Shown here in pieces: positions 1-5,704 of a stretch of DNA of 5,731 nt (position 1 is the first letter of the stretch; every line of letters begins with the position of its first letter). The notes beneath the pieces are model-generated. The model saw only the letters and a program-made list of their open reading frames with translations, did no database searches and was not told the DNA's origin. The translations under genes and the position numbers were made by a program. The stretch is from a bacterium (GTDB lineage: Bacteria; Patescibacteriota; Minisyncoccia; Phycocordibacterales; Phycocordibacteraceae), in assembly GCA_021817685.1 (NCBI GenBank), contig JAKAGD010000050.1, positions 1 to 5,731 of the forward strand, read 5' to 3'.

Positions 1-20
1 GGGGTTGAGGAGCCCCTCCT

Positions 21-209
21 TTATGTGACGGTCACGGGCCGGTATTCGAGCACGTTCCACCGGTACAATCCCAGGAAGCGGGAGAGACAACCCGGACGAC
101 CTCCCGGGAATTTATCTTTGCAAAAAAGTATTACCCTTCCGTTTATCTGTATCGCCTGGATCTCTCCAGATGAACGCACGGCTTTACACTGACTGCATTC
201 CCAAACCAT
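21..209 (-). CDS. Small four-cysteine zinc-ribbon-like protein, function unknown
   Basis: This 62-residue protein is of unknown function. It has a CxxC pair near the start (C5 and C8, in WECSQC) and two more cysteines at C30 and C41, a spacing that could hold one zinc ion as a treble-clef or ribbon fold. No membrane segment or signal peptide is seen, so it should be cytoplasmic. I chose the ATG at 209 over an upstream TTG at 230, because a purine-rich AAAGGGGG (215-222, minus strand) lies 5 nt before the ATG. The TTG start would put this ribosome site inside the gene. It is transcribed away from the secretion genes, so a functional link to them is doubtful. Short length and lack of a recognised family keep confidence moderate. 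A chance open frame is the alternative, but four cysteines plus a well-placed ribosome site argue for a real gene. Confidence 0.6.
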   Translation of the reverse strand: MVWECSQCKAVRSSGEIQAIQINGRVILFCKDKFPGGRPGCLSRFLGLYRWNVLEYRPVTVT

Positions 210-214
210 GGAGT

Positions 215-222
215 CCCCCTTT
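215..222 (-). promoter_or_regulatory. Ribosome binding site deciding the start of the four-cysteine gene
   Basis: On the minus strand the sequence reads AAAGGGGG followed by five bases (ACTCC) and ATG. It can pair with the anti-Shine-Dalgarno CCUCC if one G-U pair is allowed. It favours the ATG at 209 over the TTG at 230. Confidence 0.55.
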
Positions 223-251
223 CCGGCCAAAAGAACAGGCCGCCTTCCCGA

Positions 252-257
252 ATCATA
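252..257 (-). promoter_or_regulatory. Possible -10 box for the minus-strand gene
   Basis: Read on the minus strand this is TATGAT, five of six matches to TATAAT, 42 nt upstream of the ATG at 209. No convincing -35 hexamer lies 16-18 nt further upstream (the candidate is GAACGC), and there is no TG extension directly before the box. The region is AT-richer than its surroundings, which raises the chance of a random match. Weak call. Confidence 0.25.
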
Positions 258-290
258 TACCCACTATTTTCCGCGCGTTCCGTTATGCAC

Positions 291-299
291 TGCTATACT
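291..299 (+). promoter_or_regulatory. Extended -10 promoter of the secretion gene cluster
   Basis: TGC followed by TATACT (hexamer 294-299) is an extended -10 element, differing from TATAAT at one position. Only 8 bases (AGAAGACA) separate it from the ATG at 308. Transcription usually begins about 6-7 nt after the hexamer, which puts the start near 305-307 and would give a leaderless or almost leaderless mRNA. No good -35 is visible, as expected when the TG extension substitutes for it. The same string GCTATACTAGA recurs at 3889-3899 with identical spacing to another ATG, which strengthens the call for both. Confidence 0.5.
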
Positions 300-307
300 A
301 GAAGACA

Positions 308-733
308 ATGGAATACCAGGTGCCGCAGTTCATTGAGGTCGAGGACAAGATAATCGGGCCTTTGACCCTGAAACAGTTCATCTATCTCGCCGGCGCGGCC
401 GGCCTCTGCGTCGTTTTCTTTGCGTATCTGCCGATCGTCATTGCGTTCATTCTGTCGGCGCTCGTGGGGGGCCTTGGCGTTGCGCTCGCATTCTATAAGG
501 TGAACGGGAAATCATTCGTCGAGGTGCTTGAGGCCGGGTTCAATTACTACACGAAAGCGAAGCTCTTCCTCTGGAAACACCAGGAGCCGAAAACCCCGGG
601 AACAGCGGAGGCGGCGCCGGAACCCGAGGCGAAGCGCGCCGCGCCGCGGCTCACGAGCGGGAAGCTCTCGGAGCTTGCTTGGTCGCTCGACGTGAAGCCG
701 ACCGGCGGCGACGTCGCAAACCGCGAATCCTGA
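308..733 (+). CDS. PrgI-family inner-membrane protein of a T4SS-like apparatus
   Basis: The protein has 141 residues. The N-terminus, with MEYQVPQFIEVEDKIIGPLT followed by LKQF, matches the pattern of PrgI-family proteins, which sit just upstream of VirB4-type ATPases in Gram-positive and CPR type IV secretion loci and resemble VirB3 in role. Two hydrophobic helices follow at about 23-44 and 46-63 with a very short turn between them. Then comes an amphipathic stretch (about 68-90), a Pro/Glu/Ala-rich linker (93-113) and a C-terminal motif (114-131, including KLSELAWSLDV) that I recall as recurring in CPR members. By family knowledge it would anchor the VirB4 ATPase at the cytoplasmic membrane. 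It is the first gene of the plus-strand cluster, directly behind an extended -10 element, with AGAAG very close to the ATG as the only ribosome-site candidate. The TGA stop is followed after 1 nt by the next ATG. The family call is firm, but the function is inferred from context. Confidence 0.88.
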   Translation: MEYQVPQFIEVEDKIIGPLTLKQFIYLAGAAGLCVVFFAYLPIVIAFILSALVGGLGVALAFYKVNGKSFVEVLEAGFNYYTKAKLFLWKHQEPKTPGTAEAAPEPEAKRAAPRLTSGKLSELAWSLDVKPTGGDVANRES

Positions 734-734
734 T

Positions 735-1370
735 ATGGCGGTACAACCGGCAGGCGCAACCCAGCAATTCGTTCCGGTCAAAGAGATCCGGAACGGCGTC
801 ATCGTATTGAAAGACGGCGGATACCGCGGCGTGCTTATCTGCTCTTCCATAAACTTCGGGCTCAAGTCGGCGGAGGAACAGCACGCCATCACGCTCGGCT
901 TCCAGAACTTCCTCAATACGCTTGATTTCTCCATACAGATAGTCGTGAACTCGCGCCGAATGGACTTGCGCCCGTACCTCGCGCTCCTTGAAGAGAAGGC
1001 GCCGGAGCAGAAGACCGAGCTGATGCGCATTCAACTGCGCGAATACATCGGATTCGTCCGCTCGTTCACCGACCAGGCGAACATCATGACGAAATCGTTC
1101 TACATCATCGTCTCGTATACGCCGCACGTGAGCGCCGCGGGCGCAGTGAGCTTCCTGCGGCGAGAAAGCGCCAGCGTGAAGAGCGCCGCCGCCGAAGTGA
1201 CGTTCGAAGAAGACCGCGCGCAGCTGGAACAGCGGCTCACGCTCGTCGCCGCCGGCCTTGCCGGTACCGGCGTCCGCGCGGTCCCGCTCGGCACTGAAGA
1301 GGTCATCGAACTCCTGTACCGCTCCTTTAACCCGGGCGAACTCGAGAACCCTATCCGCCTCGACACCTAA
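735..1370 (+). CDS. TraC/VirB4 N-terminal-like protein (first part of a split VirB4)
   Basis: The protein has 211 residues with no signal peptide, no membrane helix and no Walker motifs. It resembles the beginning of the N-terminal domain of TraC/VirB4 ATPases. Features are an initial segment with VPVKEIRNGVIVLKDGGYRG (13-32), a helix-rich part (45-62, EEQHAITLGFQNFLNTLD), a strand with QIVVNSRRMDLRPYL (68-82), a long basic/acidic helix around the 90s to 110s, and a closing ELLYRSFNP (192-200) like the Asn-Pro segment seen before the core of VirB4. The next gene carries the rest of the VirB4 N-domain and the motor, so the two products probably act as one ATPase unit at the membrane. No Shine-Dalgarno precedes the ATG. 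It starts 1 nt after the prgI-like stop, so termination-reinitiation is likely. It lies in the same reading frame as the following gene. The assignment rests on pattern and position rather than a diagnostic motif. Confidence 0.75.
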   Translation: MAVQPAGATQQFVPVKEIRNGVIVLKDGGYRGVLICSSINFGLKSAEEQHAITLGFQNFLNTLDFSIQIVVNSRRMDLRPYLALLEEKAPEQKTELMRIQLREYIGFVRSFTDQANIMTKSFYIIVSYTPHVSAAGAVSFLRRESASVKSAAAEVTFEEDRAQLEQRLTLVAAGLAGTGVRAVPLGTEEVIELLYRSFNPGELENPIRLDT

Positions 1371-1373
1371 ACC

Positions 1374-3191
1374 ATGGCACTTCTCGACTTCCTCACGCGT
1401 AAGAAACAAGAAGAACGGGCCATCGTGCCGGTCCTGCCGAAGGACATCTACCGGCAGGGGAGCCTGGACCTGGTGGACACCATTGCGCCGACCGCGCTTA
1501 AGATAGGCTCGCGCGAACTCGAACTCGGCGAGAAATTCGTCCGCTCGTTCTATACCGTCTCCTATCCGCGCTTCCTTTCCGACAGCTGGTTCTCGCCGGT
1601 CATCAATCTTGATAAGGTGCTCGACGTTTCCATTTTCATCCATCCGGTCGAGACCGAGCAGGCGCTCCGCGGCTTCCAGAAGAAGGTCGCCGAAGTCCAG
1701 AGCCAGATCAACGAGCGCGAAGCGAAGGGCCTTGTGCGCGACCCCTTGCTTGATACCGCCTACCAAGATTTAGAGAGCTTGCGCGACAGCCTCCAGCAGG
1801 CGCAGGAAAAGCTCTTCGACGTCGGCCTCTACCTCGCGCTCTACGGCGACTCCAAAGAGGAGATAGACAAGACCGAGGGCGACATCCGCAGCATCCTCGA
1901 CGCAAAGCTTGTCTACACGAAGCCTGCCATCTTCCAGCAGGAGCAGGGATTCCGTTCCTGCCTGCCTTTGGGTACGGACGAGCTCTTGGTCAATTCCAAA
2001 CTCAACTCCTCGCCGCTCTCCTCCATATTCCCGTTCGTGTCATTCGACCTCACGAGCGACCGCGGCATCCTCTACGGCATCAACCGGCACAATTCGTCGC
2101 TCATCCTGTTCGATCGATTCTCGCTCGAGAACTACAACTCGGTGGTCTTTGCAAAATCCGGCTCCGGCAAGTCATACGCGACGAAGCTCGAGATACTGCG
2201 CTCCCTCATGTTCGGCACCGATGTCATCGTCATCGACCCCGAACGCGAATACGAACAGCTTGCGGAAGCGACCGGCGGCCGCGCATTCCACATTTCGCTC
2301 TCGTCCGAACACCACATCAACCCGTTCGATCTTCCGCCGGTCAAAGAGGACGAGGACCCGAAAGACATTCTGCGCTCCAACATCATCGCGCTCGTGGGAC
2401 TCTTCCGCATCATGCTCGGCGGACTTAGTCCGGAAGAGGACGCCATCGTGGATCGCGCTATCAGCGAAACCTATGCGCTCAAAGACATCACCGGCGATAC
2501 GGACTTCACCGGCGCGGAACCGCCCTTGCTCTCCGACTTTGAACAAGTGCTCTCCGGCATGGAGGGAAGCGAGTCCCTGGTGGAGCGCCTTTCCAAATAC
2601 ACGCGCGGCACCTGGGAAGGATTCCTCAACCAGCCGACCAATATCGATTTGAAACAGCAGTTCGCCGTCTTCTCCGTGCGCGACATGGAGGACGAATTGA
2701 AGCCGGTCGCGATGTACATCATCACGCACTACATCTGGAACGCCGTGCGCCACGAACTGAAAAAGCGCCTGCTCATTATTGATGAGGCATGGTGGATGAT
2801 GAAGAGCGAGGATACCGCCTCCTTCCTCTACTCCGTCGCTAAGCGCGGCCGCAAATACTACCTGGGCGTCTGCACCATCACGCAGGACGTGGAGGACTTC
2901 CTCAAGAGCCCGTACGGGCGCCCCATCCTCACAAACTCGAGCTTGCAGCTTCTTCTCAAGCAATCGCCGACGACCATCGACGTGCTCCAGCAGACGTTCA
3001 GCCTCACGGACGAGGAGAAATACCTCCTGCTGGAAGCCGGGGTGGGGGAGGGGCTTTTCTTCGCGGGGCTCAAGCACGTCGCCATCAAGGTGGTCGCAAG
3101 CTACACCGAAGACCAGATCATCACCTCCGACCCGTCCCAGCTCCTCGCGATAAAACAGGAGAAGGAGCGCTATGCCTCAGAAAAGAAATGA
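1374..3191 (+). CDS. VirB4-like T4SS ATPase
   Basis: This 605-residue P-loop ATPase of the HerA/FtsK-like VirB4 type would power assembly or transport in a type IV secretion-like apparatus on the cytoplasmic side of the membrane. Residues about 45-230 form the latter part of the VirB4 N-domain (FVRSFYTVSYPRFL at 55-68; a coiled, charged stretch 100-150; an LPLGTDELL segment near 197-205). The motor follows: Walker A AKSGSGKS at 260-267, with Ala in place of the first Gly, which the P-loop pattern allows; IDPEREY at 287-293; INPFDL at 315-320; Walker B RLLIIDEAW at 465-473 with D470 and E471; KRGRKYYLG at 490-498, where an arginine finger is expected; and the sensor TITQD at 501-505. All key residues are present, so it should be active. 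There is no visible ribosome site, and the ATG lies 3 nt after the upstream TAA in the same frame. The 3' end overlaps the next gene by 20 nt. Confidence 0.95.
   Translation: MALLDFLTRKKQEERAIVPVLPKDIYRQGSLDLVDTIAPTALKIGSRELELGEKFVRSFYTVSYPRFLSDSWFSPVINLDKVLDVSIFIHPVETEQALRGFQKKVAEVQSQINEREAKGLVRDPLLDTAYQDLESLRDSLQQAQEKLFDVGLYLALYGDSKEEIDKTEGDIRSILDAKLVYTKPAIFQQEQGFRSCLPLGTDELLVNSKLNSSPLSSIFPFVSFDLTSDRGILYGINRHNSSLILFDRFSLENYNSVVFAKSGSGKSYATKLEILRSLMFGTDVIVIDPEREYEQLAEATGGRAFHISLSSEHHINPFDLPPVKEDEDPKDILRSNIIALVGLFRIMLGGLSPEEDAIVDRAISETYALKDITGDTDFTGAEPPLLSDFEQVLSGMEGSESLVERLSKYTRGTWEGFLNQPTNIDLKQQFAVFSVRDMEDELKPVAMYIITHYIWNAVRHELKKRLLIIDEAWWMMKSEDTASFLYSVAKRGRKYYLGVCTITQDVEDFLKSPYGRPILTNSSLQLLLKQSPTTIDVLQQTFSLTDEEKYLLLEAGVGEGLFFAGLKHVAIKVVASYTEDQIITSDPSQLLAIKQEKERYASEKK
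3162..3167 (+). promoter_or_regulatory. Strong ribosome binding site inside the end of the VirB4-like gene
   Basis: AAGGAG lies 4 nt before the ATG at 3172, inside the VirB4-like coding region. It is the best Shine-Dalgarno match among the plus-strand genes. It fixes the start of the membrane-protein gene upstream of the VirB4 stop and so supports the 20-nt overlap. Confidence 0.7.
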
Positions 3192-3873
3192 ACCGGAGCC
3201 GGAAGTGATGACCCGGGGCAAATCGATGCCGGTCATCATCGCCGCCGGCATTTTTGATGCCGCGCGATTATTCTTCACTTTCTTTTGGTTTCTCGGACCG
3301 GCGCTCGCCGCTCTCTACTGCACGGCAAAGACAAGCGCTTCGCTCTCGGCGTGGACGCTCGGAATTGCCGGGACAAAAACCGCTGCGGTGCTGTGCTCGC
3401 TCGGCGCCGGAGCGGTGGGAGCCGCGGGCTCCGAGATAACGATCCCGTTCGGCATCATCATGGCCGATTCGGTGGGACTCGTCGGATTCCTCGCACTCGG
3501 ATTGTGGATCGTCATGACGAACATGCGTCTGTTAAAAGCCGTCAAGAATGCGCCGCTCCAATTTGCAGCCGCATTTGCCGTCGGAGAGATACCGCTCATC
3601 GGTTCGTTCCCCGTTTTTTCATTCACGCTCTGGAGGCTGTACTCGGCGCAGATACGCGTTGAAACCGCGGCGCATGAAAAGTGGGAGAAAGAGCAAGCCG
3701 ATGCTCAACTGCGCGAGCGGAACCAACAAGCCGCGCGGCTTGCGCAGATACAAATGGCCCGAGTCGCCGACGCAGAACAACAAGCGGCGAATGATGAAGA
3801 ATATGCACAGGCCGCAAATGATGAAAAGTACGATGCCGAAGAAATCCCCGAAAGGGTGCCGCGGGCGGCGTAA
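3172..3873 (+). CDS. Polytopic membrane protein with charged C-terminal tail, unknown function
   Basis: The protein has 233 residues and I cannot name it. A short hydrophilic N-terminus (1-18) is followed by hydrophobic stretches at about 19-50, 63-86, 91-116 and 128-158, suggesting three or four membrane helices. The segment EIPLIGSFPVFSFTLWRLYS (139-158) resembles one I recall from small CPR membrane proteins of unknown role. From about 162 the protein turns hydrophilic, rich in Ala, Gln, Glu and Arg (about 165-205), and is likely a cytoplasmic coiled coil ending in a nine-residue tandem repeat (204-221). Position after prgI and virB4 invites comparison with VirB6 or another T4SS membrane component, but it is short for VirB6 and has fewer helices, so this stays inference. 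The start is supported by AAGGAG 4 nt upstream and the frame overlaps the VirB4-like gene by 20 nt. It ends with a TAA-TAG double stop, consistent with the end of the first transcription unit. Confidence 0.85.
   Translation: MPQKRNEPEPEVMTRGKSMPVIIAAGIFDAARLFFTFFWFLGPALAALYCTAKTSASLSAWTLGIAGTKTAAVLCSLGAGAVGAAGSEITIPFGIIMADSVGLVGFLALGLWIVMTNMRLLKAVKNAPLQFAAAFAVGEIPLIGSFPVFSFTLWRLYSAQIRVETAAHEKWEKEQADAQLRERNQQAARLAQIQMARVADAEQQAANDEEYAQAANDEKYDAEEIPERVPRAA
3781..3834 (+). repeat. Imperfect 27-nt tandem duplication encoding a 9-residue repeat
   Basis: Two adjacent 27-nt units encode QAANDEEYA and QAANDEKYD in the tail of the membrane protein (residues 204-221). Most base differences are at third codon positions, so the duplication is old or selected at protein level. 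It adds to a charged, probably coiled cytoplasmic tail. Confidence 0.8.
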
Positions 3874-3888
3874 TAGCCTCGCGCGGGC

Positions 3889-3902
3889 GCTATACTAGAG
3901 GA
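3889..3902 (+). promoter_or_regulatory. -10 promoter box and ribosome-site cassette before the Ig-like gene
   Basis: TATACT at 3891-3896 lies 8 nt before the ATG at 3905, followed by AGAGGAG, which serves as a Shine-Dalgarno (3897-3903). The string GCTATACTAGAGGA here matches 13 of 14 bases of the cassette at 292-305, at the same distance from its ATG. It lies in the only non-coding gap (31 nt) within the plus-strand cluster, so it likely starts a second transcription unit. The TG extension is not intact here (CGC instead of TGC) and no clear -35 is seen in the GC-rich upstream bases. If transcription starts 6-7 nt after the box, the ribosome site would be only partly in the mRNA made from this promoter, but whole in readthrough mRNA from upstream. 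Confidence 0.45.
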
Positions 3903-3904
3903 GT

Positions 3905-4897
3905 ATGCGCTCGTTTCTCCTCATCGCCTCCGTTGCTCTTCTCCTCCCCGGGGCGGCCCTGGCGCAATCCTTCGCGGGGCTGGGCGAAGTCGAATCAACG
4001 TTCACCATAACGGCGAACCCGCAGTACCCGGTGCCGGGAAGCCGGGCGACGCTCTCCTTTCTCTCGAGTTCGCTCGACCTCACTAACGCGACTTTGACGG
4101 TCGCGGCGAATGGCAAATCCGTCTACCAGGGTTCGGTCCAGCCGGTCGCCGTAACGCTCGGGAAAGCGGGGAGTATCACTACCATATCTGCGACAATAGC
4201 TTCCGGAGGCACGAACTACACTCAGTCGCTCGCCATTCAGCCGCAAGACGTCTCGCTCGTCGCCGAACCGATCTCCTCGGCGCCCCCTCTTTACCCGGGG
4301 AAGCCTTCTGTGCCGCTTGAGGGAAGCGTGCGGGTCATCGCGGTCGCGAATCTGCGGGATTCGAAAGGGAAGGCGGTCTCCCCGTCGTCGCTTTCATACT
4401 CGTGGAGCGTCGACGGTACGCAGATAGCGAATTCTTCCGGCATCGGCAAAGCGGCGATAGTGGTCGCTTCTCCGCTCCAGTACCGCGCGCGTTCGGTGTC
4501 CGTCGCCGTGACGAACTTCGACGGCAGTCTCGCCGGCGGCGCAACTATCTCGCTCGCGCCGCTTGACCCGATAGTGCGCGTCTATGCAAATGATCCGCTC
4601 CTCGGCATCCGTTACGACCATGCGCTCTTCGGCAGCTACTCCATCTCCGGAACGGAGTCGTCTCTCTACGCGGCGCCGTTCTCTTTCCCCACGACGGGAG
4701 GGGCACCGCTCGTTCAGTGGTTCCTCAACGGCTCGGCGGCGCAGACCGGCAACTCTATCACCCTGCGGCCGACCGGCAGCGGGCAGGGAAATGCCTCGCT
4801 CTCGCTCGTCGTGTCGGCGGGCGACTACACGCGGGCGATCGCTAATCTTTCTCTTACGTTCGGCGCAAGTTCCGGCACTAACTTCTTTGGCTTATGA
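3905..4897 (+). CDS. Secreted Ig/PKD-like beta-rich protein associated with the pilin
   Basis: The protein has 330 residues. A signal peptide is clear: R2, a hydrophobic core (about 4-15) and an ALA-Q cleavage site after residue 20. The mature part is rich in Ser, Thr, Gly and alternating hydrophobics, has no cysteine, and looks like consecutive Ig- or PKD-type beta domains: about 30-113, about 115-217 (with YSWSVDGT at 165-172, typical of such folds) and about 222-318 (with VQWFLNGS at 270-277). A segment with YANDPLLGIRYDHAL (227-241) and a nearby LYAAPFSF (254-261) resemble motifs I recall from a conserved but unnamed Parcubacteria family found near pilin genes. No C-terminal anchor or LPXTG motif is seen, so it is either released or held by partners. 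AGAGGAG sits just before the ATG. Its stop overlaps the pilin start in ATGA, so the two are probably made together. Role in surface assembly or adhesion is inferred. Confidence 0.85.
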   Translation: MRSFLLIASVALLLPGAALAQSFAGLGEVESTFTITANPQYPVPGSRATLSFLSSSLDLTNATLTVAANGKSVYQGSVQPVAVTLGKAGSITTISATIASGGTNYTQSLAIQPQDVSLVAEPISSAPPLYPGKPSVPLEGSVRVIAVANLRDSKGKAVSPSSLSYSWSVDGTQIANSSGIGKAAIVVASPLQYRARSVSVAVTNFDGSLAGGATISLAPLDPIVRVYANDPLLGIRYDHALFGSYSISGTESSLYAAPFSFPTTGGAPLVQWFLNGSAAQTGNSITLRPTGSGQGNASLSLVVSAGDYTRAIANLSLTFGASSGTNFFGL

Positions 4898-5697
4898 AAA
4901 AACTCTCTGCTCTCGCGTTCGTCCTCTTCCTTTCCTCTTTTGTTATCGCGCCGAGCGCCCTTGCTGCGGACTGTACGCAAGGATACCTGCAGTACTCGGA
5001 TGGGACGTACACGAACGCCGACGGCACGGCCTGCACGCCGGGAGCCAACTCCGGAACGGCCGCTAATGCGTCGCTGTTCGCAACTCAGGGCAACCCGCAG
5101 CCGACCGGCGCTACTAGTGCATTCGTTCCGATCGCCCCCATCCCCGGTCTCACCCAGGGCGTGACCGCTAATCAAACGGGGCTCGCAAACTTCTTCAACA
5201 ATCTCTACAAATACGCCATCGGGCTCGCGGCGGCGCTCGCCGTCATCATGATCGTGTGGGGCGGGCTCGAGATATCCACCCAGGACTCCATCAGCAAGCA
5301 GGGCGCCGGGCGCGAGAAGATATACAACGCCATCTTCGGGCTCGTGCTCGTGCTCTCGCCGGTGCTCGTCTTTTCCATCATTAATCCGGCCATTCTCAAC
5401 CTCTCGCTGAATCTCCCCGCGCTCAAGACCGCGTCGACGCCGCCGGTCCAAGCCCCCACTCTCCCGGGGACAACCTCCTTCACTAATGTCGGAACTAATG
5501 TCGGATCGAACAATCCGGTACAAGTGGGGGACAAGATAATCAATCTGCCGACCCCGGGCAACACGAGTAGCATCACCCAATACCAAGCGGCCATAACGGC
5601 CGCGAAGACCGATTGCCAGAACGCCGGGGGTACATTGACCACTTCAGGGAACCCCGATAATACCGTGACGCTCAAGTGCTCCATCCCCGTCAAATAA
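4894..5697 (+). CDS. T4SS pilin-like protein with long cysteine-bearing tails
   Basis: The protein has 267 residues. A signal peptide (KK at 2-3, hydrophobic core about 5-19, ALA cleavage after residue 24) is followed by an extracellular-looking N-tail (25-98), helix 1 (about 106-126, IGLAAALAVIMIVWGGLE), a short charged loop (127-144, with K136, R140, E141 and K142) and helix 2 (about 145-166). This two-helix plan with a basic loop is that of VirB2/TrbC-type and CPR T4SS pilins. The C-tail (170-267) is Thr/Pro/Asn-rich and probably also outside. Cysteines fall only in the tails: C27 and C47, then C241 and C262, suggesting two disulfides. A VirB2 pilin is normally far shorter in mature form, so the tails are unusual, or the protein is a pilin-domain membrane component rather than the main subunit. 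The ATG overlaps the upstream TGA (ATGA) and no ribosome site is visible, implying coupled translation. Confidence 0.85.
   Translation: MKKLSALAFVLFLSSFVIAPSALAADCTQGYLQYSDGTYTNADGTACTPGANSGTAANASLFATQGNPQPTGATSAFVPIAPIPGLTQGVTANQTGLANFFNNLYKYAIGLAAALAVIMIVWGGLEISTQDSISKQGAGREKIYNAIFGLVLVLSPVLVFSIINPAILNLSLNLPALKTASTPPVQAPTLPGTTSFTNVGTNVGSNNPVQVGDKIINLPTPGNTSSITQYQAAITAAKTDCQNAGGTLTTSGNPDNTVTLKCSIPVK
5482..5505 (+). repeat. Exact 12-nt tandem repeat in the pilin-like gene
   Basis: Two perfect copies of ACTAATGTCGGA lie in frame and encode TNVG-TNVG at residues 197-204 of the C-terminal tail. Because the unit is a multiple of three, copy-number change by slippage would alter tail length without a frameshift. 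Confidence 0.85.
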
Positions 5698-5704
5698 ATA
5701 CCCT

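Noticed and set aside
8..20. Hairpin AGGAG-CCC-CTCCT just past the stop of the minus-strand gene, considered as a terminator
   Set aside because: The stem is only 5 bp and no run of T follows on the minus strand before the window ends. The AGGAGG could equally be a ribosome site for a gene outside the window, but no start codon is visible in the remaining bases.
210..230. TTG start at 230 for the minus-strand gene (69 residues)
   Set aside because: The ribosome site AAAGGGGG would then lie inside the gene, whereas it is well placed for the ATG at 209.
224..242. Inverted repeat CGGCC/GGCCG with a 9-nt loop in the divergent region, considered as an operator or leader hairpin
   Set aside because: A 5-bp arm built on the self-complementary GGCC is expected by chance in such DNA, and there is no second copy near the other promoter.
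651..1766. Long minus-strand open frame (371 codons) across the two VirB4 genes
   Set aside because: It lies wholly opposite well-supported plus-strand genes. It is Arg/Glu/Ala/Asp-rich low-complexity sequence typical of a GC-rich antisense frame, and has no recognisable motif.
1909..2652. Plus-strand alternative frame (247 codons) within the VirB4-like gene
   Set aside because: Ser/Arg/Thr-rich composition with no structure, fully inside the ATPase gene.
2172..3077. Minus-strand open frame (301 codons) opposite the VirB4 motor domain
   Set aside because: It mirrors the codons of a conserved ATPase, is rich in His/Val/Arg/Asp without domain logic, and has no family resemblance.
3874..3890. 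GC-rich stretch after the TAA-TAG double stop, considered as a terminator
   Set aside because: Only about four base pairs can form and no T-run follows. The next bases are the -10 box.
4825..5586. Minus-strand open frame (253 codons) opposite the pilin-like gene
   Set aside because: Arg/Gly/Glu-rich shadow of a gene with clear signal peptide and membrane helices on the plus strand.
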